A stretch of 64,000 nt of DNA from NCBI RefSeq assembly GCF_000426845.1, contig NZ_AUGD01000001.1, forward strand, positions 62,001 through 126,000, read 5' to 3'. Made by a program: the position numbers and the translations under genes. Every line of letters begins with the position of its first letter. Position 1 is the stretch's first letter. The DNA comes from Bradyrhizobium sp. in8p8 (GTDB lineage: Bacteria > Pseudomonadota > Alphaproteobacteria > Rhizobiales > Xanthobacteraceae). This document shows positions 35,497-44,797 of this stretch, one piece after another. Under the pieces are notes generated by a model. The model searched no databases. It was not told the origin of the DNA and saw only the letters and a list, made by a program, of their open reading frames with translations.

Positions 35497-36369
35497 ATGG
35501 CGATCACGCTCTCCGGCGATCAGGCAATGCCCGGCCCGCCCTTGTCGTCGCGGCTGACCCCGGCGCAGGTTTGGGGCATCATCCTTCTCGCGCCCTATCT
35601 GCTCGTCTTCCTTGCTTTCGTCGTCTATCCCGTCTGCTACGGGTTGTGGCTGGCGCGGGCCCCTTCGAATTATGTGGCGCTCTACAACGATCCGATCTTC
35701 GCGCGCGCCGCGGTCAACACGCTGATCTTCCTGGTCATCGGCATCAACATCAAGATGTTGATCGCACTGTTCCTGTCCGGCTTCTTCGCCCAGCAGCGCA
35801 CCTGGATCAAATGGCTCTCGGTGATCTTCATCCTGCCCTGGGCGGTGCCGTCGATCCCGACCATCCTGTCGGTGCGCTTCATGCTCAATCCCGAATGGGG
35901 CATGATCAACCACTACATCTTCTCCTTGACCGGCGATGACGGCCCGAACTGGCTGAACGATCCGACCGTGGCGCTGACCATGGCAATCGCCGTGCATATC
36001 TGGAAGTCGCTGCCGTTCTGGACGCTGATCCTGATCACCGGCCGGCTCGCGATCTCGCACGATCTGTTCGAGGCCGCCGAGGTGGATGGCGCGAGCTGGT
36101 GGCAGAAATTCCGCTATATCACCTGGCCCTCGATGCAGACGCTCTACATCACCTGCACGCTGCTCTCGATGATCTGGACGCTAGGGGATTTCAACAGCGT
36201 CTATCTGCTCACCGGCGGGGGACCTGCCGACCTCACGCACGTGCTGGCGACGCTCGGCATCCGGTATCTCAGGCTCGACCAGCTCTCGCTGGCAATGGCG
36301 TCCATCGTCTGCGCGATGCCGTTCGTCCTGCCGCTCGTGTACTTCATGATGAAACGGTTGTCGCGATGA
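35497..36369 (+). CDS. ABC sugar permease, MalF type
   Basis: 290 residues, about six helices. EAA loop: LFEAAEVDGASWWQKFRYITWP. It is short at the first periplasmic loop compared with MalF. The WGIILLAPYLLVFLAFVVYPVCYG start and GDFNSVYLLTGGGPADLTH segment are typical of the family. The ATG has AAGAGTCCGAAAGA before it, a weak ribosome site. It partners the next gene, which starts inside its stop codon. Confidence 0.9.
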   Translation: MAITLSGDQAMPGPPLSSRLTPAQVWGIILLAPYLLVFLAFVVYPVCYGLWLARAPSNYVALYNDPIFARAAVNTLIFLVIGINIKMLIALFLSGFFAQQRTWIKWLSVIFILPWAVPSIPTILSVRFMLNPEWGMINHYIFSLTGDDGPNWLNDPTVALTMAIAVHIWKSLPFWTLILITGRLAISHDLFEAAEVDGASWWQKFRYITWPSMQTLYITCTLLSMIWTLGDFNSVYLLTGGGPADLTHVLATLGIRYLRLDQLSLAMASIVCAMPFVLPLVYFMMKRLSR

Positions 36370-37232
36370 AGCTCCCCGGCGTAAGCGAATTTTCCTGGCG
36401 CGACGTCGCGACCGAAGCGCGGCTGCTGCTGATCGGAATTCCCGTCTTCCTGTGGACGATGATCCCGATCTATCACATGTTCCTGTTCGCGATCTCCCCG
36501 AAGGAGGATGCGTTCTCGGGCAAGCTGTGGCCGGATCACCCGACGCTGCACAATTTCCAGATCGTGTTCAAGCAGCAGCACTACTTCCTGCGCGACTTCT
36601 ACATCCAGTTCTGGAATTCGACGGTGATCGCCGTCTCCGTCGGCGTGCTGACGCTGGTGATCGCGACCTCGGCGGCGTTCGCGATCTCGCGATTGAAGGT
36701 GCCGGGCGGACGCACCGTGCTGAACCTTGCGCTCTTCACCTATTTCATCCCCGCGGCGTTCCTCGCCGTCCCGATGTACCGCACCATGGGCAATTACGGC
36801 CTGCTCAACAATCACTGGTCGCTGATCCTGGCGATGGTGACGATCGCGAGCCCCTATGCGATCTGGGTGCTGAAACAGGCGTCCGACAAGCTGCCGGTCG
36901 AGCTTGACGAGGCCGCCGTGATGGACGGCGCGACGACGCTGCAGATCTTCCGCCTGGTCTATTTGCCGCTGATGATGCCCTCGCTGGTCGCGATCGGCAC
37001 CTATGCGGTGCTGCTGGCGTGGAACGAGTACCTCTATGCGTTCCTGCTGCTCTCGAACGACCGCGAGATCACCCTCCCCGTCGCGCTCGGCAACTTTCTC
37101 GCCGCCGACGATTCGCCGTGGGAGCTGCTCATGACCACCGGCTTCATCTACGCGCTGCCGCCGGCCGCGGTCTACTACGCCTTCCGCCGCTACATGGTGG
37201 GCGGCCTCACGGCAGGCGCGGTGAAGTCGTAG
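36366..37232 (+). CDS. ABC sugar permease, MalG type
   Basis: 288 residues. ATG 36366 overlaps the previous stop (ATGA). EAA loop: VELDEAAVMDGATTLQIFRLVYLP. The AWNEYLYAFLLLSN segment is the MalG-branch counterpart of AWNEF. It forms the channel with the preceding permease. The operon ends here, in front of a palindromic repeat, and has no ATPase gene; the convergent operon beyond encodes a PotG-type ATPase. Confidence 0.92.
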   Translation: MKLPGVSEFSWRDVATEARLLLIGIPVFLWTMIPIYHMFLFAISPKEDAFSGKLWPDHPTLHNFQIVFKQQHYFLRDFYIQFWNSTVIAVSVGVLTLVIATSAAFAISRLKVPGGRTVLNLALFTYFIPAAFLAVPMYRTMGNYGLLNNHWSLILAMVTIASPYAIWVLKQASDKLPVELDEAAVMDGATTLQIFRLVYLPLMMPSLVAIGTYAVLLAWNEYLYAFLLLSNDREITLPVALGNFLAADDSPWELLMTTGFIYALPPAAVYYAFRRYMVGGLTAGAVKS

Positions 37233-37241
37233 GCATCCTTC

Positions 37242-37328
37242 GCCATTGCGAGCGCAGCGAGGCAAATCCAGGCCAGCTCGGCAGAGACAGACTGGATTGC
37301 TTCGTCGCAAGAGCTTCCCCGCAATGAC
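37242..37328. repeat. CATTGCGAGC-type palindromic repeat
   Basis: About 87 bp. Ends CCATTGCGAGCGCAG and TTCCCCGCAATGACC are imperfect inverted repeats; inside, GCAAATCCAG and CTGGATTGC are too. This is a recognisable family of intergenic repeats in Bradyrhizobium. It lies between two convergent operons. Confidence 0.7.
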
Positions 37329-37336
37329 CGCAGCGC

Positions 37337-38149
37337 CTACAGCGGCGCCGCGCTCTCGCCACGCGAACTCGACAATTTGGAAGCGAGCGAAGCCAACACG
37401 ATCACCACCGCGATCAGGGCGATCGCCAGCGTGCAGATCGCGTTGATCTCGGGCTTCACCCCCAGCCGCACCTCCGAATAGATCCGGATCGGCAAGGTGG
37501 CCGAGCCCGGCCCCGTGGTGAAGCTCGCGATCACGAGATCATCCAGCGACAGCGTGAACGCCAGCATCCAGCCGGCGACGATGGCGGGCGCGATCAGCGG
37601 CAGCGTCACGGATAGGAACGCGCGCACCGGGTCGCAGCCGAGGTCCATCGCCGCCTCCTCCAGCGAGCGATCGAGCGAGCCGAGGCGGGACTGCACGACC
37701 ACGGTGACGAAGCACATCGTCAACGTGGTATGGGCGATCGTCACGGTCCAGAAGCCGCGCTCGGCGTTCAGCGCGACGAACAGCAGCAGCAGCGAAAGTC
37801 CGGTGATCACCTCCGGCATCACCAGCGGCGCGTAGAGCATTCCGGAGAACAGCGTGCGGCCGCGGAAGCGCTCGCCGCGCGACAGCGCGACGGCAGCGAG
37901 CGTGCCGAGCAGTGTGGCAATCGTCGCTGAGGAGACCGCGACCCGCAGGCTCATCCACGCCGCCTCGATCATCGCGCGATCATTGAAGAACTCGTGATAC
38001 CAGCGCAGCGACCAGCCGCCCCACACCGTCACCAGACGCGAGTCGTTGAAGGAATAGATGACGAGGATGAGGATCGGCAGATAGAGGAATGCCAGACCCA
38101 ACGCCAGCGAGGCGATGTTGAAGCGGGAGAGACGAGGGGCCTTGCGCAT
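37337..38149 (-). CDS. potI: Putrescine ABC permease PotI type
   Basis: 270 residues, six helices. The EAA loop is SLEEAAMDLGCDPVRAFLSVTLP; the following FTLSLDDLVIASFTTGPGSATLPIRIYS is the mark of PotC/PotI permeases. The short C-terminus has Ser/Arg residues. It lies 4 bp after potH. No binding-protein gene (potF) is in this operon. Confidence 0.9.
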   Translation of the reverse strand: MRKAPRLSRFNIASLALGLAFLYLPILILVIYSFNDSRLVTVWGGWSLRWYHEFFNDRAMIEAAWMSLRVAVSSATIATLLGTLAAVALSRGERFRGRTLFSGMLYAPLVMPEVITGLSLLLLFVALNAERGFWTVTIAHTTLTMCFVTVVVQSRLGSLDRSLEEAAMDLGCDPVRAFLSVTLPLIAPAIVAGWMLAFTLSLDDLVIASFTTGPGSATLPIRIYSEVRLGVKPEINAICTLAIALIAVVIVLASLASKLSSSRGESAAPL

Positions 38150-38153
38150 CGCC

Positions 38154-39068
38154 TCAGCGCCCCTGTTCGAGCTGCTGCTTCTGCAGCCGCTCGTACAGCA
38201 ACAGCGGCACCAGCAGCATCACCAGCAACACGATCGCGGCAGCAGAGGCGACCGGCCAGTCCTTGTTGGTGAAGAATTCGAGCCAAAGGGTCTGACCGAT
38301 CATCAGCGCGTTGGAGCCGGCGAGGAGATCCGGGATGACGAATTCGCCGACGATGGGGATGACGCATAGCAGCACGCCGGCTCCGACACCGGGCAGCGAC
38401 AGCGGGAAGGTGACAAGCCAGAACGCCTGCCAGGGCGGCGCGCCGAGATCGGCGGCTGCCTCCTCCAGCGCCGGCTCCATCTTGGCGAGCGTGGCGTAGA
38501 GCGGCAGGATCATGAACGGCAGATAGGAATAGACGATGCCGATATACATCGCGGTATCGGTGGAGAGCCACACCACGGGCTGACTGACCAGATGCAATGC
38601 CAGCAGGATCTGGTTGAGCAGGCCGTCGTGCTGGAGGATGTTGATCCAGGCATAGATGCGGATCAGGAACGAGGTCCAGAACGGCACGATCACCAGCACC
38701 ATCGCCACCGCCTGCCAGCGCTTCGGCAATCGCGCCATGCCATAGGCGATGGGATAGCCGATCAGCAGCAACGCTGCGGTCGCAATGATGGCGACGGTGA
38801 GGCTGCGCACATAGGCGAACACGTAGATGTCGTCGGAGATGAGCAGCTTGAAATTGTCGATCGAAAGTGCGGCAAAGGCGCTGGTGAGCGCGTCCCATCC
38901 TGCCGTCAGGTCGAAAACCGGCTCGTAGGGCGGCTGCGCAATCGCCGTCTGCGACAGGCTGATCTTCAGCACGAAGGCGAACGGCACCAGGAAGAACAGC
39001 ACCATCCAGACGTACGGCGCAATTGCGGCAAAGCGCGCCGGCCGCGCGAAGATGCGACGCGAGTTCAT
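38154..39068 (-). CDS. potH: Putrescine ABC permease PotH type
   Basis: 304 residues. By memory of E. coli PotH the resemblance is close in PFWTSFLIRIYAWINIL, the PFMILPLYATL segment and the region VGEFVIPDLLAGSNALMIGQ, followed by EFFTNKDWPVASA. EAA loop: LEEAAADLGAPPWQAFWLVTFP. ATG 39068 overlaps the potG stop (ATGA), so it is preferred to the frame start at 39086. With potG and potI it makes a polyamine importer. Confidence 0.93.
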   Translation of the reverse strand: MNSRRIFARPARFAAIAPYVWMVLFFLVPFAFVLKISLSQTAIAQPPYEPVFDLTAGWDALTSAFAALSIDNFKLLISDDIYVFAYVRSLTVAIIATAALLLIGYPIAYGMARLPKRWQAVAMVLVIVPFWTSFLIRIYAWINILQHDGLLNQILLALHLVSQPVVWLSTDTAMYIGIVYSYLPFMILPLYATLAKMEPALEEAAADLGAPPWQAFWLVTFPLSLPGVGAGVLLCVIPIVGEFVIPDLLAGSNALMIGQTLWLEFFTNKDWPVASAAAIVLLVMLLVPLLLYERLQKQQLEQGR

Positions 39069-40237
39069 GACGTCAGCACCATGCAATCGTCGGGGCCGAA
39101 CCAGGCGACGACATGCTGGTTCAGGCTGTAGGCATCGACGTCGAGGCGCGCGCTGTTGGCAACGGAAGCCTGCAGCACCCCGCCGCTGTCGAGCTTCACC
39201 TTGTAGGTGGTGGTGCCGCCGAGATAGCAGATGTCGGCAATGACGCCGTCAAGCAGGTTGATCGCCGATTGATGACCGGCCTCGCTCGCGGGGCCCCGGC
39301 GCGAGAGCTTGACCTTCTCGGGGCGGATCGCGACCGCCAGTTTTCCCGCGCCGACCGGCTCGCGCGGCTCGGCGACCACCAGCGCACCCGCATCACGCGT
39401 GCCAATCACCAGACGATGACCGTCGCGCAATTTCGACTCGCCGTCGAACAGGTTGATGTCGCCGACGAACTCCGCGATCCAGCGCGAGCGCGGCGCCTCG
39501 TAGAGTTCGCGGGGTTTCGCGACCTGGACGAGCTTGCCGGCCTTCATCACGCCGATCCGGCTCGCCATCGTCATCGCCTCCTCCTGGTCGTGCGTGACGA
39601 CGATGAAGGTCATGCCGAGCCGTCGCTGCAGCTCCATCAGCTCGGCTTGCGTGTTCTCCCGCAGCTTCTTGTCGAGCGCCGCGAGCGGCTCGTCGAGCAG
39701 CAGGAGCTGCGGCCGGCGCGCCAGGGCGCGGGCGAGCGCCACGCGCTGGCGCTGACCGCCGGAGAGCTGGTCGGGCTTGCGCTTCTCGAGCCCCTCGAGC
39801 TTCACCAGCGCGACCATCTCGGCGACACGGGTCGCGATGTCGGCGCGTGCCATGCCGGCGCGCTTCAGGCCGAAGGCGATGTTGTCGCGCACCGACAGAT
39901 GCGGGAACAACGCATAGTTCTGGAACATCATGTTGACCGGGCGTTCGTGCGGCAGCGCCTGCGCGATGTCCTTGCCCCCGAGCAGGATGCGCCCCTCGTC
40001 CGGCGCCTCGAATCCGGCGAGCATACGGAGCAGCGTGGTCTTGCCGCATCCGCTCGGACCGAGCAGCGCGAAGAACTCGCCGGCCTTGATGTCGAGCGAG
40101 ACACCATCGACGGCGCGGAACGTGCCGAACGTCTTGGCCACGCCCTCGATGCGCAGCAGCCCTTGCTCCGCCGCGGGTAATGCATCCGCGCCAGCCGCTT
40201 CAGCCGCAATGTTCGTTCCGGACAACTCTTCCGCCAT
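39065..40237 (-). CDS. potG: Polyamine ABC ATPase PotG/PotA type
   Basis: 390 residues. Walker A GPSGCGKTT, signature LSGGQRQR, Walker B LLLLDEPLAALD, switch THDQEEAMTMA. The C-terminal TOBE region (from about 260) is typical of PotA/MalK-like ATPases. ATG 40237 has AGGG a few bases upstream; TTG 40249 is an alternative. It is 53 bp downstream of glpD on the same strand. Because three importers in this window lack an ATPase, one could in principle share it; this is speculation. Confidence 0.92.
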   Translation of the reverse strand: MAEELSGTNIAAEAAGADALPAAEQGLLRIEGVAKTFGTFRAVDGVSLDIKAGEFFALLGPSGCGKTTLLRMLAGFEAPDEGRILLGGKDIAQALPHERPVNMMFQNYALFPHLSVRDNIAFGLKRAGMARADIATRVAEMVALVKLEGLEKRKPDQLSGGQRQRVALARALARRPQLLLLDEPLAALDKKLRENTQAELMELQRRLGMTFIVVTHDQEEAMTMASRIGVMKAGKLVQVAKPRELYEAPRSRWIAEFVGDINLFDGESKLRDGHRLVIGTRDAGALVVAEPREPVGAGKLAVAIRPEKVKLSRRGPASEAGHQSAINLLDGVIADICYLGGTTTYKVKLDSGGVLQASVANSARLDVDAYSLNQHVVAWFGPDDCMVLTS

Positions 40238-40289
40238 AATCCCTGCCAACCCCGATTCCGCCGCACGCTAGCGGCCGATCGCGATTTGC

Positions 40290-41765
40290 TCAACCGGTTC
40301 GGGATGAATCGTTCCCCGCCATGAATGCGGCCAGCGCGTCACGGTCTGCCGCGGTCATTGTCAGGCCGAGCTTGGAACGACGCCACAGAATGTCCTCAGG
40401 GAAGCGCGCCCATTCGCGGGTCATGAGATAGCGCACCTCGGCGCCGGTCAGTTCAGGGCCGAAGTTCGGCCCCAGTTCGTCGCGTGTCCTTGCCTCGCCC
40501 AGCACCGCCGACAATCGCGAGCCATAGGCGGCAACGAGGCGCTGGGCCTGCGGCTCCGACAGAAAGCGCCAGCGGTCGCGGGCGAACTCGACCTCGGCGT
40601 CGAAGCGATCCCAGGCGAAATCTCCGCCCGGTAGCGCAGCGCCGGCGGTCCAGGGCGGGGACATCGGATAGAATGGCGTCAGCCTGGTCACCGCCTCCTC
40701 CGCCCGCAAGCGCGAAGTGGTGACGTCGCCGCCGAACATCGTGAGCAGCGGCGCCTTGCGCCGGCGCGCGTGGAACAGCGTCGTGCCGTCACCTCGGCTC
40801 GCGGACACCGGCCTCATGTTGACGCCCGAAACCGTCCGAACCACGTCGGCCGGGGCGATGTGCGCGCGGAAGTAGCGGCTGGCGGCTTCGCAGAGACAGC
40901 CGATTTCGGCCCGGGACACCGCAACGATTGCGGGATCGCCGGTGAAATCATGCGTGACCGTACCGATCAGCGTGAACTCCCGCTCGTACGAGCTTGCGAA
41001 GATCAGTCGGCCATCACCGTTCTGGAAGACGTAGACGTTGTCTGAATCGAACAGCCTGGGCACGATGATCTGGCTCATCTGCATGGCCGTCGCGGCCGGC
41101 TGCGGCTGGCGCAGGACCATCTCCGCGACCATCGACGTCCAGCCGCCGGTGGTGTTGGCCAGCGCCCGGGTCGTGATGGTGCGGCGATGTCCGCGATCGA
41201 CCACGGCGAGCCGCCAGATGTCGGCACGATCGGCACGCACGCAGCGCGCTCCGGTCCGGATCGTCGCGCCACGCTCGGCGGCGTCCAGCGCCGTGAGCAC
41301 GACAAGGCGGGAATCGTCGACGACGCAGTCCGAATATTCGAAGGCCGTGCCAAATGGGCGCTTCAGCGCGTTGCCGACCGGATGATGCGTGATGTCGAGG
41401 GTCGCCGATCCGGGCAGGCCGCCCCGGCCGGCGAGGCTGTCATAGAGGAACAGGCCGGCGCGCAGCAGCCAAGGCGGACGCTGGTCCGAATGCGCAGGTA
41501 TGACGAAACGCATCGGCCGGACCAGATGCGGCGCGATTCGGAGCCAGGTCCGCCGCTCGGCCAGCGCCCGGTGCACCCGCCAGAAGCCGCGCCGCTCCAG
41601 CACCGAGAGGTCGCCGTGGATCAGCCGCGGTGTTGCCGACGATGCCGCGCCGCCGAGATCGCCTTGCTCGAACAGGATAACCCGCAGGCCGCGGCCGGCC
41701 GCATCGCGCGCGAGGCCGACACCGTTCAGGCCGCCGCCGATGATCGCGAGATCGTAGTCTGCCAT
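40290..41765 (-). CDS. glpD: Glycerol-3-phosphate dehydrogenase GlpD
   Basis: 491 residues, FAD-dependent, membrane-associated. FAD motif: DLAIIGGGLNGVGLARDAAGRG in the first 30 residues. Family features: GDLGGAASSATPRLIHGDL, TLIGTVTHDFTGDPA and a C-terminal domain with EVRYLMTREWARFPEDILWRRSKLGL. It oxidises glycerol-3-phosphate to dihydroxyacetone phosphate with electrons going to quinone. It lies upstream of potGHI. No glycerol transporter or regulator gene is next to it. Confidence 0.94.
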   Translation of the reverse strand: MADYDLAIIGGGLNGVGLARDAAGRGLRVILFEQGDLGGAASSATPRLIHGDLSVLERRGFWRVHRALAERRTWLRIAPHLVRPMRFVIPAHSDQRPPWLLRAGLFLYDSLAGRGGLPGSATLDITHHPVGNALKRPFGTAFEYSDCVVDDSRLVVLTALDAAERGATIRTGARCVRADRADIWRLAVVDRGHRRTITTRALANTTGGWTSMVAEMVLRQPQPAATAMQMSQIIVPRLFDSDNVYVFQNGDGRLIFASSYEREFTLIGTVTHDFTGDPAIVAVSRAEIGCLCEAASRYFRAHIAPADVVRTVSGVNMRPVSASRGDGTTLFHARRRKAPLLTMFGGDVTTSRLRAEEAVTRLTPFYPMSPPWTAGAALPGGDFAWDRFDAEVEFARDRWRFLSEPQAQRLVAAYGSRLSAVLGEARTRDELGPNFGPELTGAEVRYLMTREWARFPEDILWRRSKLGLTMTAADRDALAAFMAGNDSSRTG

Positions 41766-41907
41766 GAAGCCGTCAAATGGGAGCGAAGCGCAGCGCTCTC
41801 ATCACTAGAGCCATTTCCGTTGCGATGAAATCGGAACAAGGCTCCAGACTGTTATTTCAGACGAGTCTTCTTGACGCGAACCGGGATCCACTCCGCTCGA
41901 AAGCGCT

Positions 41908-44595
41908 CTAGCCGGTCTTGAGCGCGAGCTCCACCGCGTCGGCGCGACCGACGAGCCCGGCATATTTTCCGATCGGCAGCGGTTTGCCGAGCAGATAGCC
42001 CTGCACGCCGTCGCAGCCCTCCCTGGCGAGGAAGGCGAGCTGATCGACGGTCTCGACGCCTTCGGCGATGATCGACATGTCGAGGCCGTGGCCGAGATCG
42101 ATCACGGCGCGCACGATCGCCGCCGATTGCGGGTTGCGGCCGAGATTGATGATGAAGGCGCGGTCGATCTTGATTTTGTCGAACGGGAACGCCTGAAGGT
42201 AGCTCAGCGACGAGTAGCCGCTGCCGAAATCGTCCATGGAGATGCGCACGCCAAGCGCTTTCAGGCGGCGCAGCAGCGCGAGGCCTCGATCGAAATCCTC
42301 GATCAGCACCCCCTCGGTGATCTCGAGCTCGAGCCGGCCGGGCGCAAGTCCGGTCTCGAGCAGGATCGAATGGACGAGGCCAACCACGTCACCGTGCATG
42401 AACTGCGCCGGGGACAAATTAACCGCGACCTGGAGCGGCTTCGGCCAGGACGCCGCCTCGCGGCAGGCCTCGCGCAGGATCCATTCGCCCATCTCGACGA
42501 TGAGGCCGCTCTCCTCGGCGATCGGGATGAATTCGGCGGGCGAAACCTGGCCGCGCACCGGGTGCTGCCAGCGTGCCAGCGCCTCGAAGCCCATGATCTC
42601 GCTCTCGCCGACGCTGTGGCCCGCGGCCCCCTGCGGCTGGAAGGCGAGCGAGAGCTCGCCGTTCTTGACTGCCATCGAGAGGTCCTGGTGCAGCACGCGG
42701 CGATCACGGATCTGCTGGTCCATCTCCGGCTGGTAGAGACTGATCGTGCCGCGCGACTTCTGCTTGGCGCGGAACAGCGCCGCGCCGGCGTTGGCGAGCA
42801 GCGAGGCGCCATCGGTGCCGTTGTGCGGGAAGACCGAGATGCCGGTGGTGATGCCGGCGCGGACCGGCCGGCCGTCGATTTGGAAGTCCTTGGCGACGGC
42901 TTCGCCAATCTGCTGCGCCAGTGCGAGGCCCGCCTCGGGCTGCTTGCCGTCGATGATCAGGCCGAACTCGTCGCCTGACAGGCGCGCCACCAGGCCGCCG
43001 CGCGCGGAGTCCTCGAGCCGCCGGGCGACCTCGATCAGGAGCTTGTCGCCGAGCGCATGGCCGAAGACGTCGTTGACCTCCTTGAGGCCATCGAGGTCGA
43101 CGCAGAGGACGGCGAACTCCTCGCCGGTACCCTCGCAGGCCTCGATCATCTGCATCAGCGCCTGCAGGAAGGCGGCACGATTCGGCAGATCGGTGAGGCC
43201 GTCGTGATAGGCCATGTGCGCCATGCGCGACTCGGTCTGCCGGCGGTCGGTGACGTCCTCGTGGGTCTTGATCAGATATTGCGGCTCGCCTGCATCGCTG
43301 AGCACGGTGGCGCGGCGGGTCAGGAACAGGCGCAGGCCGTCCTTGGTCGAGATCGGATGCTCCTCGGTGATCATCCCGCGCTTCTTGATCGCGGCCTCGT
43401 CGCGCGCGATGATCAGCTTGGCTTCCTTCGCATTGAAAATGTCGGACGCCGTCAGGCCGGTTGCTTCCTCGCGCCTGCGGTTGAGGATCGTCTCCGCGCT
43501 GCGGTTGGCGAGCAGATAGCGGCCATCCTTGACCTGTTCCACGATCAGCGCAACCGGGATGTTGTCCACCACGAGTTCGAGGAACTTCTTGGTGCTCTCC
43601 AGTTCCTGAGAGAGCGATCGGCGGTCGGTGATGTCCTCAAACACCAGCAGCAGGAAACCCGGCCTGTTGCCTTCGTTGCGAACCGCGATCCGGATGGAGG
43701 CGACCATGCGCCGCTCCCCGCCCCGCTCGACCTCGAACTCGTTGCGGAACTGCCCGTCCGGCGAGTTGAGCGCCGCCCGGTCGGCCGCATCGATGCTGTC
43801 CGCCGAGACCGGCGCGAACAGCTCGCGCGCCTTCTTGCCGACGACGTGGTCCCGTGAAAAACCCCAGAACCGCTCATAGGCGGTATTGGCGAAGATGTAG
43901 CGGCCGTCCTCGATGTTCTTGGCTGCCACGCAAGCCGGCACATGGTCCAGCACCGATTCCAGGAACTGCGTGGTAGAGGCGAGCTGCCGGGATAGCTTGC
44001 GCTGTTCACTGACGTCGAGATGCGTCGCCACGGAGCCGCCGTTCGGCAGCACGAAGAACTTCACCAGGATGGCGCGCCCGTCCGGCAGTTCGGTGATCAA
44101 GCCGTTGGCGCTGGCTGCCTTCTCGTAGAACTCGTCGTCGGAGGCGGCATCCAGCACCCCGCGCCTGCGACGCAGTTCGAGCAGGTCGTGGCCGTTCATG
44201 TTAGGCCGGATATCGGACCGCGTCAGACCGTAGATCTCGAGATAGCGGTCGTTGCAGAAAATGATGCGGCGCTGCGCATCCGTCATCACCACGCCCTGGT
44301 TGAGATTGTTCATGGCGGAGGAGATGAAGGCGTTGCGCCGCAGCTGCAGACGCCTGCTCCGGCGCAGCGAGGAAAGGATCCACAGCCCGATCGCGGCGAG
44401 AAACGAGCACACGACGATGGCTGCGATCAGCGCTTCCCAGATCACGTTGGGCTCGAGCTTGGCGAAATCGCTCGGAGCGGGAAAGCTGTCGGATAGCGCA
44501 AAGGCACGTGCAGGTGCGACCGCGCCGGCCAGGCAAGTAAGGGCCTGCACAGCAATCGGAAGCGTGCTGCCCACCTGCCAGTTCTTCTCAGCCAT
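41908..44595 (-). CDS. PAS-GGDEF-EAL cyclic-di-GMP signalling protein
   Basis: 895 residues. One membrane helix follows a signal-like N-terminus (about 55-77). Then three PAS domains (about 85-200, 210-330, 335-450), a GGDEF domain (about 460-620) and an EAL domain (about 635-885). The GGDEF motif reads SGDEF, in RLSGDEFGLI; the change at the first position may lower or abolish cyclase activity. The EAL motif is intact (GFEALARWQHP), with the downstream DDFGSGYSSLSYL and KIDRAFI motifs. It may degrade c-di-GMP. No operon partner. Confidence 0.93.
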   Translation of the reverse strand: MAEKNWQVGSTLPIAVQALTCLAGAVAPARAFALSDSFPAPSDFAKLEPNVIWEALIAAIVVCSFLAAIGLWILSSLRRSRRLQLRRNAFISSAMNNLNQGVVMTDAQRRIIFCNDRYLEIYGLTRSDIRPNMNGHDLLELRRRRGVLDAASDDEFYEKAASANGLITELPDGRAILVKFFVLPNGGSVATHLDVSEQRKLSRQLASTTQFLESVLDHVPACVAAKNIEDGRYIFANTAYERFWGFSRDHVVGKKARELFAPVSADSIDAADRAALNSPDGQFRNEFEVERGGERRMVASIRIAVRNEGNRPGFLLLVFEDITDRRSLSQELESTKKFLELVVDNIPVALIVEQVKDGRYLLANRSAETILNRRREEATGLTASDIFNAKEAKLIIARDEAAIKKRGMITEEHPISTKDGLRLFLTRRATVLSDAGEPQYLIKTHEDVTDRRQTESRMAHMAYHDGLTDLPNRAAFLQALMQMIEACEGTGEEFAVLCVDLDGLKEVNDVFGHALGDKLLIEVARRLEDSARGGLVARLSGDEFGLIIDGKQPEAGLALAQQIGEAVAKDFQIDGRPVRAGITTGISVFPHNGTDGASLLANAGAALFRAKQKSRGTISLYQPEMDQQIRDRRVLHQDLSMAVKNGELSLAFQPQGAAGHSVGESEIMGFEALARWQHPVRGQVSPAEFIPIAEESGLIVEMGEWILREACREAASWPKPLQVAVNLSPAQFMHGDVVGLVHSILLETGLAPGRLELEITEGVLIEDFDRGLALLRRLKALGVRISMDDFGSGYSSLSYLQAFPFDKIKIDRAFIINLGRNPQSAAIVRAVIDLGHGLDMSIIAEGVETVDQLAFLAREGCDGVQGYLLGKPLPIGKYAGLVGRADAVELALKTG

Positions 44596-44797
44596 CAGCC
44601 ACCCGCGATTTCAACGTCGGATTGTCTGGCCTCGCGGGTTTGGATCGGGTAAACGCCTGTACCCGCAACAGAAAAATGTGACGTGCGATACGGCAATTGC
44701 CCTGACATGATAAATGCTTTCTTAACGGAAAATCCCCCCGCGCGGCCGTTCCGGGACCTGATGCCGCCGGCGGCTCCAGCGGAGATCATGCACAACC

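Noticed and set aside
37337..40237. potGHI considered as the missing ATPase/permease set of the convergent sugar operon
   Set aside because: It is on the opposite strand, has its own two permeases, and PotH features match polyamine importers.
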